NCBI GenBank assembly: GCA_964516925.1
Contig: CAZEXL010000001.1
Location: 116,376 to 180,375, forward strand
DNA length: 64,000 bases
Source: CAG-552 sp964516925
Lineage (GTDB): Bacteria > Bacillota > Clostridia > Christensenellales > Pumilibacteraceae
Reading direction: 5' to 3'
Below the pieces are notes generated by a model. The model was not told the origin of the DNA. It saw only the letters and a list, made by a program, of their open reading frames with translations, and made no database searches. Shown one piece after another: positions 41,502 through 51,883 of this stretch. A program made the position numbers and the translations under genes. Each line of letters begins with the position of its first letter. The stretch's first letter is position 1.

Positions 41502-41533
41502 AAAAAACGGACAGATCTTTCTGCCCGTTTTTT
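41502..41533 (-). terminator. Terminator of the 1272-aa LRR lipoprotein gene
   Basis: AAAAAACGGACAG / CTGCCCGTTTTTT stem with one mismatch, six-nt loop and T-run, 8 nt past the stop. Confidence 0.85.
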
Positions 41534-41540
41534 GTAGCAA

Positions 41541-44500
41541 TTAAGCTTCTCGTTGCGTTATAATCGATTTGTAAACTTCCCAACCGTTGGAAATTGCGTC
41601 GCCGTTAACGTAACGGCTAAGCATACCTACATCTACGTTGATAGTAAGCGAGCCGATTATCGACAGCGAGCACGCACCTTTTAGATAATGGAACGAATAA
41701 TTATCGTTTGCCCCAACCAAAGACGGAACGTTACTTCCGTAGATGTTTATTACCGAAAGCGATTTGCAGTTAAAGAACGCCTTTTTGCCTATCGAAGTAA
41801 GCGAATTACCTTGCTTAGCCGTTCCGACGTTTACCTCCGCCAGATTAAGACCGAAAAACGCCTCTTTTTGTATAATTTTTACCGAAGCCGGTATGTTGAT
41901 CTTAGTAATTGCGTCGCAGTATCTGAAAGCGTTTTGACCTATCTCGGTTATGCCGTTGCCTAGGTCTAGGTCGGTAAGCAAAACGCAACCTTCGAACGCT
42001 TCCGAGCCGAGAGAAAAGCTTGAACAAGGGAAAGTTACCGATTTGACGTTACCGTAAGCAAACGCGCTGTCGCCTATTGAAATAAGCGCGGTCGCTTTGC
42101 TTAAATCAAGATACTCGAAACCCGTTCTTTGCGTGGTGGTTCCGGCAAACGCATAGTCGCCTATCGAAGTAAGCGCGCTGTCGTTTCCGAAATCAATGCT
42201 TTTTAGATTTGTGCAAAGGCGGAAAGCTGAAGTGTCGATACGCTTAAGCGAAGAGGTAAATTCGAGCGACGCAAGCCCGCTGCAACCGTAAAACGCTCCT
42301 TGTCCTATTACCGAAACATTGCCGAAATTAACGGACGTAATTAAGGCGCAATTTGCAAAAACACATTCACCTGTGCTGAGAAGAGCTTTGCAACCGCTTA
42401 AATCGACGGAAGTTATCTTGTTGATGACTCCGAGTTCACCGCTGAATGCAAACGAACCTATTTGCTCGAGCTTGCACGCGTCGGAAAAATCTATCGACGT
42501 AAGCGCACTTGCGCCGTAAAAAGCCTTATCGGCTAGCGTAACGAGCGACGCAGGCAGTTTTATCGATTTTAACGCTTTATTGTAAGCAAACGCTCCTTCT
42601 CCCAAAGTAGTAAGTCTGCTTTTCTCCTCGAACTTTATGCTTTTAATTTCGCTCATTTTAGAGGAACTTCCGGCAAACGCATAGTCGCCTATGGTTACGA
42701 CAGAAGCAGGAACGGTAAGCGTTTGCAAATGATTGCAACCATAAAACGCGTAATTGCCTATCGATTTTAGCGTAGACGGCAACGTAACGCTGTACAAATA
42801 AGAATTGCCGTAAAACGTTCCGTCTGCAATTTCCTCTACCCCTTCGGGAATGGTTATCGAAGAAACAGACTCGTTGCGAACGTACAATATTAACTTCGTC
42901 CTTTCGGCATTATATAAAATTCCGTTTACGGCAGAATAATACTTGTTGCCTGCCTCCACCACGAAGCGATTTATTTTGGCGTCGTCGAACACGCCTATTG
43001 CCGCAAACTCTATAAGTTCGGTTTCTCGACTTATAGTTACCGTATCGACCGAAGGCAACATAATTTTAGGCACGCTGTCGATAGACGACGGCGACACACT
43101 ATAAGCAGACCGATATAGCTTTGAAACAACGTATTCTTCTTGCTTAAACACAGCCGTTCCTATCGTTTTTAGCGATGCAGGAGTTTTAAATTGAGTAAGC
43201 CCGCTGCCTCGAAAAGCATAATCGCCTATCGTTACAACGCTGTCCGGTAAATCCAACTGCGAAAGCTTAGGACAATAAGCAAATGCGCCTTCGCATATCG
43301 TAGATAGTTTATTGCCGACGAACGTCACTTCGTTTAGTTCGGTGCAGTCGCTGAAAGCGTAAGCCGATATAATTTTTACGTTTTCGGAAACGTTAACGGA
43401 CGCAAGCTTTTTGCAACCGCCGAACGCGCTTTCGCCGATAGTCGTTACGGATACCGGCAAAGATACGGAAGTAAGTTCCTCGCAACCGTAAAACAGCTTT
43501 TCGGGTATTTCGGTCATTTTAATCGGAATAACGACACTTTGAAGCTCCGTGCACCCCAAAAACGTTTTTGCACCCACGGAAGCGATTTTGCCGCTTATCG
43601 ACTTTATTCCGCTGTGAGCAAAACATCCGTCGCCTAAAACAACGTCGCCGAACGCTCGCACGTCTTGCGCCGACGTATAAGCAAAAGCCTCTTTGCCTAC
43701 AGAATAAAGCAACGTCGGCAATACGATTCTGCCGCTTAACGCCGAGCAGCCGTAAAACGCGCGATCGTTTATCTGCGTAAGCGTAGTCGGAAAATAAACG
43801 GAAGTAAGTCCGCTGTTGTTCATAAACGCACCTTCGCCTATAAGGACTATTCCGTCGGCTAACGTTAAACTAAGCGTACTTGACGCGGCATCGGTACAAA
43901 AAGCGTAATCGTCGATTATCGACGCGCAAACTTCGATTTTTGAAAATTTATGATTGTAAAAAGCGTACGCTCCGACGACGTCCGTCGTTAGATTAAGTTC
44001 GCTTTTTAGCTTCGCGTTTTTAAACGCTCCTTTGCCGACGTAATCCAAAACGAGCTTGTCCGATTGCAAAATAACTTCTTGCGACGAAACGTAGCAGCTT
44101 CCGTTATAGTAAGTCGACTTTACGCCTAAGCCCATAAACGCATAATCTCCTACGCTTTTTAGCGACGAAGGCAGCACTAGCTTAGTAGTAACCGAACAAG
44201 GATAATCGTAGGAACCCGTGTAAATCCAATTTAGATACGTGTCGGCGGCAAAAGCATATTCCTTTACCTCCAGTCCGTTTGACTGCGGTAACTTTATGGT
44301 ATTGATCTGAACGCCTTCGAACGCATATTCGCCTATTTCTTTAAGGTTGCTTTGTTCGCCGAACGTCAAGTTAACCGACGAAAAGACGTAGTTCCCGTTT
44401 ATAAGCGAACCGCCGACGTGGTTAAACGCATAAGCTCCGACGGTTTCGAGCGACGACGGCAACGATATATCCGTCAATGCAGAAACGTAAACGTTAGCGC

Positions 44501-45359
44501 CGGAATTAGCGTACCTTCCGTGTAAAACGTAGCCTTCCCCAAACGTCGCCATAAACGCGCCTTCGCCTATTTCGACCAAACCTTCGTTGAAAACTACCTT
44601 GCTTAGATACGGATTACCGTAAAAAGCATAGTCGCCTATTCTTTTGTAGCAAGACGGAATATAAACGGACAATAATTTCAGTCTGCTGAACACGCCTTCG
44701 TCTTTAGTTCCGTCGGCAACGGCGGTTATCGCCACTCCGTTATATTCGGTAGGCAAAGCGAGCTTTACATAACCGCCTGCCATTTGCGGCAATTTTATGC
44801 CGCTTTTAATGCCTACAACGGTGTAAGTCGAGTCCTTGTTAAGGCTGTATTCGAACAAATCGGCGCTTGCTCCGTCGTATCGCTCGGACGCGTAGACGTC
44901 CATATTGCTAAGCACGCAATCAGTATCTTTATCCCAACCGTTAAACACGAAAAAGTCGCTTACTTCCACGGCGGGACTGCTTGCAGACTTACCCTCTGCG
45001 ATTTTTTGAGACGAAATGATTTCACCGTTTAGTCCGTAGAAATTAACGGTGTAGTACGTCGTTTCGTTTGAAGTCGTATCGTCCCATACCGCAAATAAAG
45101 TAACGTCTTTACTTATCGGCAAAGTAAAATCAAATCTTTCGCCGCTATCGGTTGCCCAATATAAGAATTCGCTTTGCAAGTTGCTTGAGAGCTCGAGCGG
45201 ATCTATCAATTCGTCCTTTTTTACGTTTACGGTGTATTCGGTGATATTTTCGCCGCAGAAAGTAACGCTGAAATATTCCGCTTGCGGTTCGATTTCTTCG
45301 CACGCAGCGGCAAAACAAGCGATTATAATGAAAATTAACGTTACTAAAAATTTCTTCAT
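41541..45359 (-). CDS. Giant BspA-type leucine-rich repeat lipoprotein with InlB B-like repeats
   Basis: 1272 aa. Signal peptide ending AAAC (Cys20), so lipid anchored. Residues 30-90 and 100-160 are two InlB B/Listeria-Bacteroides type repeats (FLYWATDSGERFDF..., FNGWDKDTDCVL). From about 165 to 1230 the protein is a run of roughly 40 LRR_5 units of about 23 residues built on 'AFYGCSSLTSVTLPSSVTSIG'-like units (for example IGDYAFYGNPYLSKVVF). Surface-exposed, probably adhesive. Extended -10 TGGTATAAT upstream; GAGGAAGT lies 12 nt from the ATG. Confidence 0.9.
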   Translation of the reverse strand: MKKFLVTLIFIIIACFAAACEEIEPQAEYFSVTFCGENITEYTVNVKKDELIDPLELSSNLQSEFLYWATDSGERFDFTLPISKDVTLFAVWDDTTSNETTYYTVNFYGLNGEIISSQKIAEGKSASSPAVEVSDFFVFNGWDKDTDCVLSNMDVYASERYDGASADLFEYSLNKDSTYTVVGIKSGIKLPQMAGGYVKLALPTEYNGVAITAVADGTKDEGVFSRLKLLSVYIPSCYKRIGDYAFYGNPYLSKVVFNEGLVEIGEGAFMATFGEGYVLHGRYANSGANVYVSALTDISLPSSLETVGAYAFNHVGGSLINGNYVFSSVNLTFGEQSNLKEIGEYAFEGVQINTIKLPQSNGLEVKEYAFAADTYLNWIYTGSYDYPCSVTTKLVLPSSLKSVGDYAFMGLGVKSTYYNGSCYVSSQEVILQSDKLVLDYVGKGAFKNAKLKSELNLTTDVVGAYAFYNHKFSKIEVCASIIDDYAFCTDAASSTLSLTLADGIVLIGEGAFMNNSGLTSVYFPTTLTQINDRAFYGCSALSGRIVLPTLLYSVGKEAFAYTSAQDVRAFGDVVLGDGCFAHSGIKSISGKIASVGAKTFLGCTELQSVVIPIKMTEIPEKLFYGCEELTSVSLPVSVTTIGESAFGGCKKLASVNVSENVKIISAYAFSDCTELNEVTFVGNKLSTICEGAFAYCPKLSQLDLPDSVVTIGDYAFRGSGLTQFKTPASLKTIGTAVFKQEEYVVSKLYRSAYSVSPSSIDSVPKIMLPSVDTVTISRETELIEFAAIGVFDDAKINRFVVEAGNKYYSAVNGILYNAERTKLILYVRNESVSSITIPEGVEEIADGTFYGNSYLYSVTLPSTLKSIGNYAFYGCNHLQTLTVPASVVTIGDYAFAGSSSKMSEIKSIKFEEKSRLTTLGEGAFAYNKALKSIKLPASLVTLADKAFYGASALTSIDFSDACKLEQIGSFAFSGELGVINKITSVDLSGCKALLSTGECVFANCALITSVNFGNVSVIGQGAFYGCSGLASLEFTSSLKRIDTSAFRLCTNLKSIDFGNDSALTSIGDYAFAGTTTQRTGFEYLDLSKATALISIGDSAFAYGNVKSVTFPCSSFSLGSEAFEGCVLLTDLDLGNGITEIGQNAFRYCDAITKINIPASVKIIQKEAFFGLNLAEVNVGTAKQGNSLTSIGKKAFFNCKSLSVINIYGSNVPSLVGANDNYSFHYLKGACSLSIIGSLTINVDVGMLSRYVNGDAISNGWEVYKSIITQREA

Positions 45360-45412
45360 TATCGTCGTTACTTCCTCGTCTTAAAAGACACCTACACGGT
45401 ATATTTATAAGC

Positions 45413-45421
45413 ATTATACCA
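45413..45421 (-). promoter_or_regulatory. Extended -10 promoter element of the 1272-aa LRR gene
   Basis: Minus strand TGGTATAAT at 45413-45421, about 55 nt upstream of the start codon; no convincing -35 hexamer. Confidence 0.5.
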
Positions 45422-45506
45422 CAAAAAAGCAAGCCTGTGTATACCGGTTCTGCATGTTTTAGACAATTCTCATTTACACTCAAAAACTTTCAAAATTAAC
45501 CACTAA

Positions 45507-45545
45507 CGCAACAAAAAAGAGGCGATTTTTGCGCTTTTTGTTGCG
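45507..45545. repeat. Inverted repeat in the mnmG-LRR spacer
   Basis: CGCAACAAAAA (45507-45517) and TTTTTGTTGCG (45535-45545) form an 11-bp stem with an inner imperfect stem. Neither strand has a T-run in the right place for a terminator; role unknown. Confidence 0.6.
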
Positions 45546-45597
45546 ATAAACCGCTTGTTTTGGTATTACTTATTTACAATTACGGTGCATAACTATA

Positions 45598-45638
45598 AAA
45601 AAATCGCGACAGCCGAATCGTTGCCGTCGTGATTTTTT
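45598..45638 (-). terminator. Terminator of the potABCD-mnmG operon
   Basis: Minus strand AAAAAATCACGACGGC...GCTGTCGCGATTTTTTT, immediately after mnmG. Confidence 0.8.
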
Positions 45639-45646
45639 ATAGTTAT

Positions 45647-47473
45647 TTACTTCTTTGCGGATAGAATAAGGACGTTTACGTCTGCCGGATTCACTCCGCT
45701 TATTCTGGACGCCTGTCCGATAGTAAGCGGTTTTATTTTGTTTAATTTTTCGACCGCTTCGGCGCGCAATCCTTTTATTTGCGAGTAGTCGGTTACGTTA
45801 AGTTGCATGTCTTCCAGACGCGATTGTTCTTTACGCGCTTTTTCTTGTCTGATTAGATACCCTTCGTATCTGCAACGAATAAATACGTCGCTGACTGCGG
45901 AAGGACACAAATCGTCGAACACGTCACACACTTGCGCAAATTGCGACGGCGTAAGGTCTGTTCGCCTGATTATCTGTTCTACCGTCAGCGTGCCTACGTC
46001 CTCGCCTATTATTTTTTCGGTCAGCGTTCGCTCGATTTTTTCGCTAAGTCGTTGATTTGCAATTTCGATATCATTTAGTTTGCGATTAAAAATTTCAACT
46101 CTTTCTTTTGTCGCTAATCCGATTTCTATGGCTATAGGCGTTAGTCTGAGATCTGCATTGTCTTGCCTAAGGCACAGTCTGTATTCGCTACGACTCGTCA
46201 TCATTCGATACGGCTCGTCGGTACCTTTTGTTACCAAATCGTCTATTAAAACGCCTATGTAAGAATTCTCTCTGCCGAATATTATAGGCTCTTTGTTTTC
46301 GAGACGTCTTGCCGCGTTTATGCCCGCCACTATGCCCTGCGCCGCCGCCTCTTCGTAACCGCTGGTGCCGTTGATCTGCCCCGCAAAAAATAATCCGCTT
46401 ATACGCTTACTCATAAGCGTGGGATAAAGTTCGGTAGAATCTATGCAGTCGTACTCTATTGCATACGCATCGCGCATTACGTGAACGTTTTCAAAACCAG
46501 ATATGCTGCGATACATATCCAGCTGCACGGAAGCGGGAAGCGAAGTGGATATTCCCTGCACGTACATTTCTTGCGTGCATTCCCCCTCTGGTTCTAAAAA
46601 GAATTGGTGTCGTTCTTTATCGGCAAATCTTACTATCTTATCTTCGATGGCCGGACAATACCTTGCGCCCGCTCCCTTTACGAGTCCGAGCGAACGAGCG
46701 GTTTTATCTAGATTGTTTTTTATGATTTCGTGTGTTTGCGTATTCGTATAACCAAGATAGCACACCGTTTTGTTTTCTATCTTGTCGGATAAAACGCTGA
46801 AACTGTAAATATCGTCGTCGCCCTTTTGAATTTCAAGCTTGCTTAGGTCCACGCTGTCGCGCTTGATACGCGCAGGGGTGCCCGTTTTGAACCGACGCAA
46901 ATTAAACCCGAGCTCGGTAAGACTGTCCGAAAGATATTGCGAACGCATAAACGACGCAGGTCCCTTCTCTTCTTTGACTTCACCCGTTATTATTTCGGAT
47001 TTAAGATACACGCCCGAACAAATAATTACGCAACTTGCATAAAACGTTTGTTGCGTAGTTTGAACGCCTACGACTTTGCCGTCCTTTGCGATAATGCTTT
47101 TTACTTCGGCTTGGCGAAGGTACATATTTTCGCAGTTTTCGAGTACGCTTTTCATATAGTCGTGATAGCCATACTTATCCACCTGCGCTCTTAGCGATTG
47201 AACAGCCGGACCTTTGGAAGTATTGAGCATACGAAGCTGCAATGTGTTTGCGTCCGAAGCTTTGCCCATTTCGCCGCCAAGCGCATCGATTTCCCGCACC
47301 AAATGTCCTTTTGCCGTACCGCCTATGCTGGGATTGCATGCCAAATAGCCTACGTTATCGAGACTTATCGACAACATAAGCGTTTTATGCCCCATACGCG
47401 CAAGAGCAAGACCTGCCTCAATACCGGCATGTCCTGCTCCTACTATTATTGCGTCGTAATTATAATCAAGCAT
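45647..47473 (-). CDS. mnmG: tRNA uridine-5-carboxymethylaminomethyl modification enzyme MnmG (GidA)
   Basis: 608 aa from the ATG at 47471-47473, which overlaps the potD stop (TGATG). The FAD-binding motif is GAGHAGIEAG near residue 14; ACNPSIGGTAKGHLVREIDALGG and YTRCEGYLIRQ-like C-terminus (YEGYLIRQEK) are family hallmarks. With MnmE it modifies U34 of several tRNAs. Upstream in-frame TTG is possible but would give a non-family extension. Unusual location at the end of a polyamine-transport operon. Confidence 0.95.
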   Translation of the reverse strand: MLDYNYDAIIVGAGHAGIEAGLALARMGHKTLMLSISLDNVGYLACNPSIGGTAKGHLVREIDALGGEMGKASDANTLQLRMLNTSKGPAVQSLRAQVDKYGYHDYMKSVLENCENMYLRQAEVKSIIAKDGKVVGVQTTQQTFYASCVIICSGVYLKSEIITGEVKEEKGPASFMRSQYLSDSLTELGFNLRRFKTGTPARIKRDSVDLSKLEIQKGDDDIYSFSVLSDKIENKTVCYLGYTNTQTHEIIKNNLDKTARSLGLVKGAGARYCPAIEDKIVRFADKERHQFFLEPEGECTQEMYVQGISTSLPASVQLDMYRSISGFENVHVMRDAYAIEYDCIDSTELYPTLMSKRISGLFFAGQINGTSGYEEAAAQGIVAGINAARRLENKEPIIFGRENSYIGVLIDDLVTKGTDEPYRMMTSRSEYRLCLRQDNADLRLTPIAIEIGLATKERVEIFNRKLNDIEIANQRLSEKIERTLTEKIIGEDVGTLTVEQIIRRTDLTPSQFAQVCDVFDDLCPSAVSDVFIRCRYEGYLIRQEKARKEQSRLEDMQLNVTDYSQIKGLRAEAVEKLNKIKPLTIGQASRISGVNPADVNVLILSAKK

Positions 47474-48702
47474 CAGTATCTTATATTGTTCCAAGAAAGC
47501 GAAACTTTGGAATCGTTGTCGCCGTAATTACGCATTATTCCGCAACGAGCGAGCGTTTGGCTTGAGGGGAATACCATATCTTTGTACATAGCCTTCCATT
47601 GTGCGTCGAGCTGTTCATTGCCTTCTATAATGGTTTTAGTACCAAGCTCTTCTTCGACGTTTGCTTTAAGCTGATCGTACGCTTCCTTTATAGGGCTGAT
47701 TGCGCCTGCGTACTCGCTGTTTAATATAGCAACGTCCTTTTGACAAATATACTCCAGGAAGTACTGGGCAGCTTCTTCGTTTTTAGCATACTTGCTTATT
47801 ACGAAGCAATCGAGGTAAACGTTACTTCCCTCTTTGGGAACGACGTACCAAAGATTTTTATTGCCGGTATGCTCATTGCCGTCGTCGTCTTCGTAGTCGT
47901 TCATTATATAGCCTGCGTCGCACGACCACATAAGCGCAACTTTTATGTTCGAAGTTCCTGCCGCCATGCTGAACTTAAGATCTTCTCCGCCCCAGATTTG
48001 ATTGAAGTTTTTAGCTTCGGTTAAGGCGGTTTTTGCTTTGTTTAACGCATTGTCCGAAACGTCTTCGAAAATGTTTTGAAGTTTTGCCTTGTACTGCTCG
48101 TTATAGTCGGTAAATCCGCTAGAAAGCGTACTAAGCTCTTCTCGATTTGCCCAAATAGCTGCCGAAGTTATAGCCTCGCGAAGCGAATCTTTGTTTGCAC
48201 TTGCTCCGCTGTATTCGTCCGTGAAAATCGCACTCCAGCTGTCGATATGAGCGTTGGTCTTGGAATAATCGTACATAAGTCCGAAGGTTCCGTACATGTA
48301 CGGAACGGAATACTCAAGCGTAGGATCGGACGTTCTTGCGATAGCCGCGTACTCGGGAACAAGCTTATCGGCTACGTTGACACGCTCGGTTTTGATTAGA
48401 AGGTCTTTGCTTAAAAGTTGTTCTACGGCGTAATCCGAAGGACACAACAAGTCGTAATCGGCGTGGTCGCGCTCTACCGTCGTCATGATTTGTTCCACGT
48501 TGTCGAAGGTGGAAAGAATGACTTCCACGTTGTTGCCGGTTTGCTCGTAGTACCAGCTTTCGAAGTCGTCGAAAATTTCTTCGTCGATATACTCGCCCGG
48601 AACGTACAATTTAAGCTGTTCGCTTCGGTTAGAGCAGCCGACAAAGCTAAAGCACGCGGCGCAAAGCATTGCCGCTATAACAATCGAAATGATTTTTTTC
48701 AT
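47473..48702 (-). CDS. potD: Spermidine/putrescine ABC transporter substrate-binding lipoprotein
   Basis: 409 aa. Lipobox FVGC (Cys23), then LKLYVPGEYIDEEIFDDFE and other PotD/PotF periplasmic-binding features (GTFGLMYDY; LWYVVPKEGSNVYLDCFVI). Binds polyamines outside and delivers them to PotBC. Last of the four transporter genes in the order potA-potB-potC-potD. Confidence 0.92.
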   Translation of the reverse strand: MKKIISIVIAAMLCAACFSFVGCSNRSEQLKLYVPGEYIDEEIFDDFESWYYEQTGNNVEVILSTFDNVEQIMTTVERDHADYDLLCPSDYAVEQLLSKDLLIKTERVNVADKLVPEYAAIARTSDPTLEYSVPYMYGTFGLMYDYSKTNAHIDSWSAIFTDEYSGASANKDSLREAITSAAIWANREELSTLSSGFTDYNEQYKAKLQNIFEDVSDNALNKAKTALTEAKNFNQIWGGEDLKFSMAAGTSNIKVALMWSCDAGYIMNDYEDDDGNEHTGNKNLWYVVPKEGSNVYLDCFVISKYAKNEEAAQYFLEYICQKDVAILNSEYAGAISPIKEAYDQLKANVEEELGTKTIIEGNEQLDAQWKAMYKDMVFPSSQTLARCGIMRNYGDNDSKVSLSWNNIRY

Positions 48703-48721
48703 TCTGGTGTCTCCTTTTTTA

Positions 48722-49570
48722 TTATCGTTTGCTTAAAGACGGCAAATTGCCGACTTGAGATTTCTTTGCTTTTTTGTTTTTTGCTACGTTGAATACAATA
48801 AGCACCAACAAAACCACTACGAATATTATGGTACTTAATGCACGAATTGCCGGATCGAGGTTACGCTTTAGATTTGCGTAAACGAACGTAGAGATCGTGT
48901 TTACTCCGCCCGTTCCTTTGTTAAGATTGGTTACTACGAAGTCGTCGAGGCTGAGCGTAAACGCCAAAGCAAATCCGGATATCATTCCGCCCAAAAGCTG
49001 CGGCATTATTACGGTAAACAAACTACGCATAGGTCCTGCCCCAAGGTCCAATCCCGCTTCGTACAAGTTGGGATTGAGCTGGTTGAGTCTGGGACCTACC
49101 GCAAGAATAACGTACGGCGTAGTAATTACCGTGTGCGCTACGATTAGCCAACCGACGCCCTTGTTAAGCGGTATTTGCAACACGTCTCGTATAAATATAG
49201 ACAACAGGAAAAACCCTACGGCAGTTACGATTTCGGCGTTGACGACGGTTATTTGCGACATAAAATTGACTGCTTTTTTGCCCTTACGCATATAGTACAA
49301 TCCGACCGCGGTAAACGTACCGATAAACGTTGCAAGCAGTGCGGACACAAGTCCTATTATAAGCGTATTTAACGTAGCTTCCATAAGCTGCGAATTTTTA
49401 AACAGCTGAGCGTACAACGAAAACGTAAATTCACCGAAGCCGTTTACACTACCCAAGTTCTTTTCCGCCGAAAAAGAATACACGATTATAAGCGCAATGG
49501 GAAGGTATATGATCACCAAAACGACTATAAGGAACACCCAACGTAAAATAACGGATAATTTTTTATTCAT
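48722..49570 (-). CDS. potC: Spermidine/putrescine ABC transporter permease PotC
   Basis: 282 aa with six membrane helices and the EAA-type loop EAGLDLGAGPMRSLFTVIMPQ. Overlaps potB by 8 bp. Forms the channel with PotB. Confidence 0.92.
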   Translation of the reverse strand: MNKKLSVILRWVFLIVVLVIIYLPIALIIVYSFSAEKNLGSVNGFGEFTFSLYAQLFKNSQLMEATLNTLIIGLVSALLATFIGTFTAVGLYYMRKGKKAVNFMSQITVVNAEIVTAVGFFLLSIFIRDVLQIPLNKGVGWLIVAHTVITTPYVILAVGPRLNQLNPNLYEAGLDLGAGPMRSLFTVIMPQLLGGMISGFALAFTLSLDDFVVTNLNKGTGGVNTISTFVYANLKRNLDPAIRALSTIIFVVVLLVLIVFNVAKNKKAKKSQVGNLPSLSKR

Positions 49571-50390
49571 CGGAACCTCCTTTTATCGTCGTCTTTTCGG
49601 GTGCTTTGCCTGAGAACAAATTCCCTATAAGCATCGTTAAGAACACGAGAATCAGTAATATCAGCGACAGCGCCGAACCTACGCCCCACGTGCTGGTCAT
49701 ATCGAACAAGCCGTTGATCTTGCCGCCGATAAGCGTGGTGTTGGTGTCGCCGAGCATACCGGTTATGGCGTACGCGCTGAACACCGGCATAAATACCATA
49801 GTTATTCCGCTTATTATTCCTTTTAGCGACAGCGGTAAAGTAACTTTAAAAAACGTTATTACCGCGTTTGCTCCGAGGTCGGTAGACGCTTCGACGTAAC
49901 TTTTGTCCATGTTCATAAGAACGGTGTAAATTGGTAGCATCATAAACGGTAAAAAGTCGTACACCATACCTATCATGGTCGCAACGAAGCCGTTGTCGAT
50001 ACCTACCATATACAAAAGCGAACGCAATGCGATTATACGCAAAACGAAGTTCATCCACATCGGAATTATGAACATTAACGCCAGTATCACGTACTTATTA
50101 AACGGTTTGGACGCAAGTATAAGCGCAGTGGGATACGCTATGAGCAAACATATTATGGTAGTAAGTAACGCGATTCCTACCGTTTTTAAAAGCAACAGCA
50201 AGTTTTCGGCGGTAAACACGTAAACGAAATTTTCTAAAGTGAACCCGCCATCGGCACCCTTAAACGCATATACAAGCACGAGCAAAAGAGGAAATACTAC
50301 GAATATTATGCAGATAAAGACGTACGGATATGCAAAAAACGTAGGTCTGAAATCGTTACCGCGCTTAAGCGAGAGTTTGTTAAGCTTCAT
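49563..50390 (-). CDS. potB: Spermidine/putrescine ABC transporter permease PotB
   Basis: 275 aa with six membrane helices and EAA loop EASTDLGANAVITFFKVTLP. Overlaps potA by 11 bp. Confidence 0.92.
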   Translation of the reverse strand: MKLNKLSLKRGNDFRPTFFAYPYVFICIIFVVFPLLLVLVYAFKGADGGFTLENFVYVFTAENLLLLLKTVGIALLTTIICLLIAYPTALILASKPFNKYVILALMFIIPMWMNFVLRIIALRSLLYMVGIDNGFVATMIGMVYDFLPFMMLPIYTVLMNMDKSYVEASTDLGANAVITFFKVTLPLSLKGIISGITMVFMPVFSAYAITGMLGDTNTTLIGGKINGLFDMTSTWGVGSALSLILLILVFLTMLIGNLFSGKAPEKTTIKGGSDE

Positions 50391-51867
50391 CGGTCTCCTC
50401 CTCGGGTACGATTACTTCGAGGCGTATCTTGTTTTTGTCAAGCTTTATGCCTACGCGGTCGCCTATATCCCATTCATCTGCCGTATCGATGTAAAAATCT
50501 TCGTCGGTGTCGGTATAAATTTGAACCTGATAGTAACTGCCCTTGTAAAGCGCTTGCGTTACGTTGGCGCCTATTACGCCGTCCGCTTCGTCGTCGGTAA
50601 GCTCGATTGCGTCAAACGGAACGAGCACTTTTACTTGAGTGCCCTTTTCGAGATGTGCATCCGCATCGATTCGAGTATCGACTTCGAACGTTCCGCCGCA
50701 AAAATCTACGGCGTTTTCATCGCTGACTTCGCCTACGAATTCGTTTACGGTACGAAGTTTCTTCATTATATGAATGCCGTTGGGCTTAACCAAAAGTTTT
50801 ACTTTTTGTCCGGGCTTAGCCTCGATAGTGGATTGAACGGTAAATTCGTAGCCGTTAGCTTCGATTTCCATTTCGTACCAGGTGCCTTTGAATACGGCAG
50901 AAAGCACGACGCCGCAAAGCTGACCTTGTTCGGAATTTTCAGGCAATACGTCGATGTCTTCGGGACGAATAACGAGGTCGACGTGTTCGTTTTTAGCAAA
51001 CCCTTTATCTTCGCATACGAACACGGTATCCAAAAATTTAACCAAATAATCCTTTATCATTACGCCCGATATTATGTTGCTTTCGCCTATAAAGTCGGCT
51101 ACGAATGCGTTTGCCGGCTCATCGTAAACCTGCTTAGGCGTGCCTATTTGCTGAATAAGTCCGTCGTTTAGAACGACTACGACGTCGCTCATGGTAAGCG
51201 CTTCCTCTTGATCGTGCGTTACGTATATAAAGGTTATGCCGAGCTCTTTGTGCATTTTGGTAAGCTCGATTTGCATTTCTTTGCGCATTTTTAGGTCAAG
51301 CGCTCCGAGCGGCTCGTCTAGCAAAAGCACCTTAGGTTCGCAAACTATCGCGCGAGCTATCGCAACGCGTTGTTGCTGCCCACCCGAAAGAGAATTGACG
51401 TCGCGATGACCGTAGTCTTCGAGCCCGACGAGTTTTAGCGCGCGATTAACCTTTTGTTCTATTTCTTCTTTAGTGAATTTTCTGAAAAGCTGAACCTTTT
51501 CGCCTTTTTTATTGGTTTTTTCGCCGCAAGGAATTTTTTTGAGTTTAAGTCCGAAAGCAACGTTTTTGAAAACGTTGAGATGCGGAAAAAGCGCGTATTT
51601 TTGGAATACGGTGTTTACCGAACGTTTATAAGGCGGTATCGTAGTTACGTCCTGTCCTTCGATATATATGCTGCCCGAAGTAGGCGCTACGAACCCTGCG
51701 ATCATACGCAACAGCGTCGTCTTGCCGCAGCCGGACGGACCGAGCAACGTTACGAACTGTCCGCGTCTTATCGACAAATTGATTTCATCGATTACGGTGG
51801 TGTCGTCAAAAACTTTGGTTACTTTTTTTACTTCGATAATCTTATCAAAAACTCTTTGCTCTCTCAT
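50380..51867 (-). CDS. potA: Spermidine/putrescine ABC transporter ATPase PotA with extended C-terminus
   Basis: 495 aa; typical PotA is about 350-380. Walker A GPSGCGKTT (43-51), signature LSGGQQQR (160-167), Walker B VLLLDEP (180-186) and His switch THDQ (217-220). There is an extra charged insertion (about 113-132) in the helical domain. After a first TOBE-type domain (about 295-370), a second TOBE-like domain (about 405-490; ALYKGSYYQVQI resembling VFKGTWYEMEI in the first) is appended. GGAGTAAGC precedes the ATG. Confidence 0.92.
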   Translation of the reverse strand: MREQRVFDKIIEVKKVTKVFDDTTVIDEINLSIRRGQFVTLLGPSGCGKTTLLRMIAGFVAPTSGSIYIEGQDVTTIPPYKRSVNTVFQKYALFPHLNVFKNVAFGLKLKKIPCGEKTNKKGEKVQLFRKFTKEEIEQKVNRALKLVGLEDYGHRDVNSLSGGQQQRVAIARAIVCEPKVLLLDEPLGALDLKMRKEMQIELTKMHKELGITFIYVTHDQEEALTMSDVVVVLNDGLIQQIGTPKQVYDEPANAFVADFIGESNIISGVMIKDYLVKFLDTVFVCEDKGFAKNEHVDLVIRPEDIDVLPENSEQGQLCGVVLSAVFKGTWYEMEIEANGYEFTVQSTIEAKPGQKVKLLVKPNGIHIMKKLRTVNEFVGEVSDENAVDFCGGTFEVDTRIDADAHLEKGTQVKVLVPFDAIELTDDEADGVIGANVTQALYKGSYYQVQIYTDTDEDFYIDTADEWDIGDRVGIKLDKNKIRLEVIVPEEETDEA

Positions 51868-51883
51868 TTGCTTACTCCTTGCA

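Noticed and set aside
50239..51171. 310-aa plus-strand open frame
   Set aside because: Antisense to potB and potA, with no ribosome binding site or recognisable domain.
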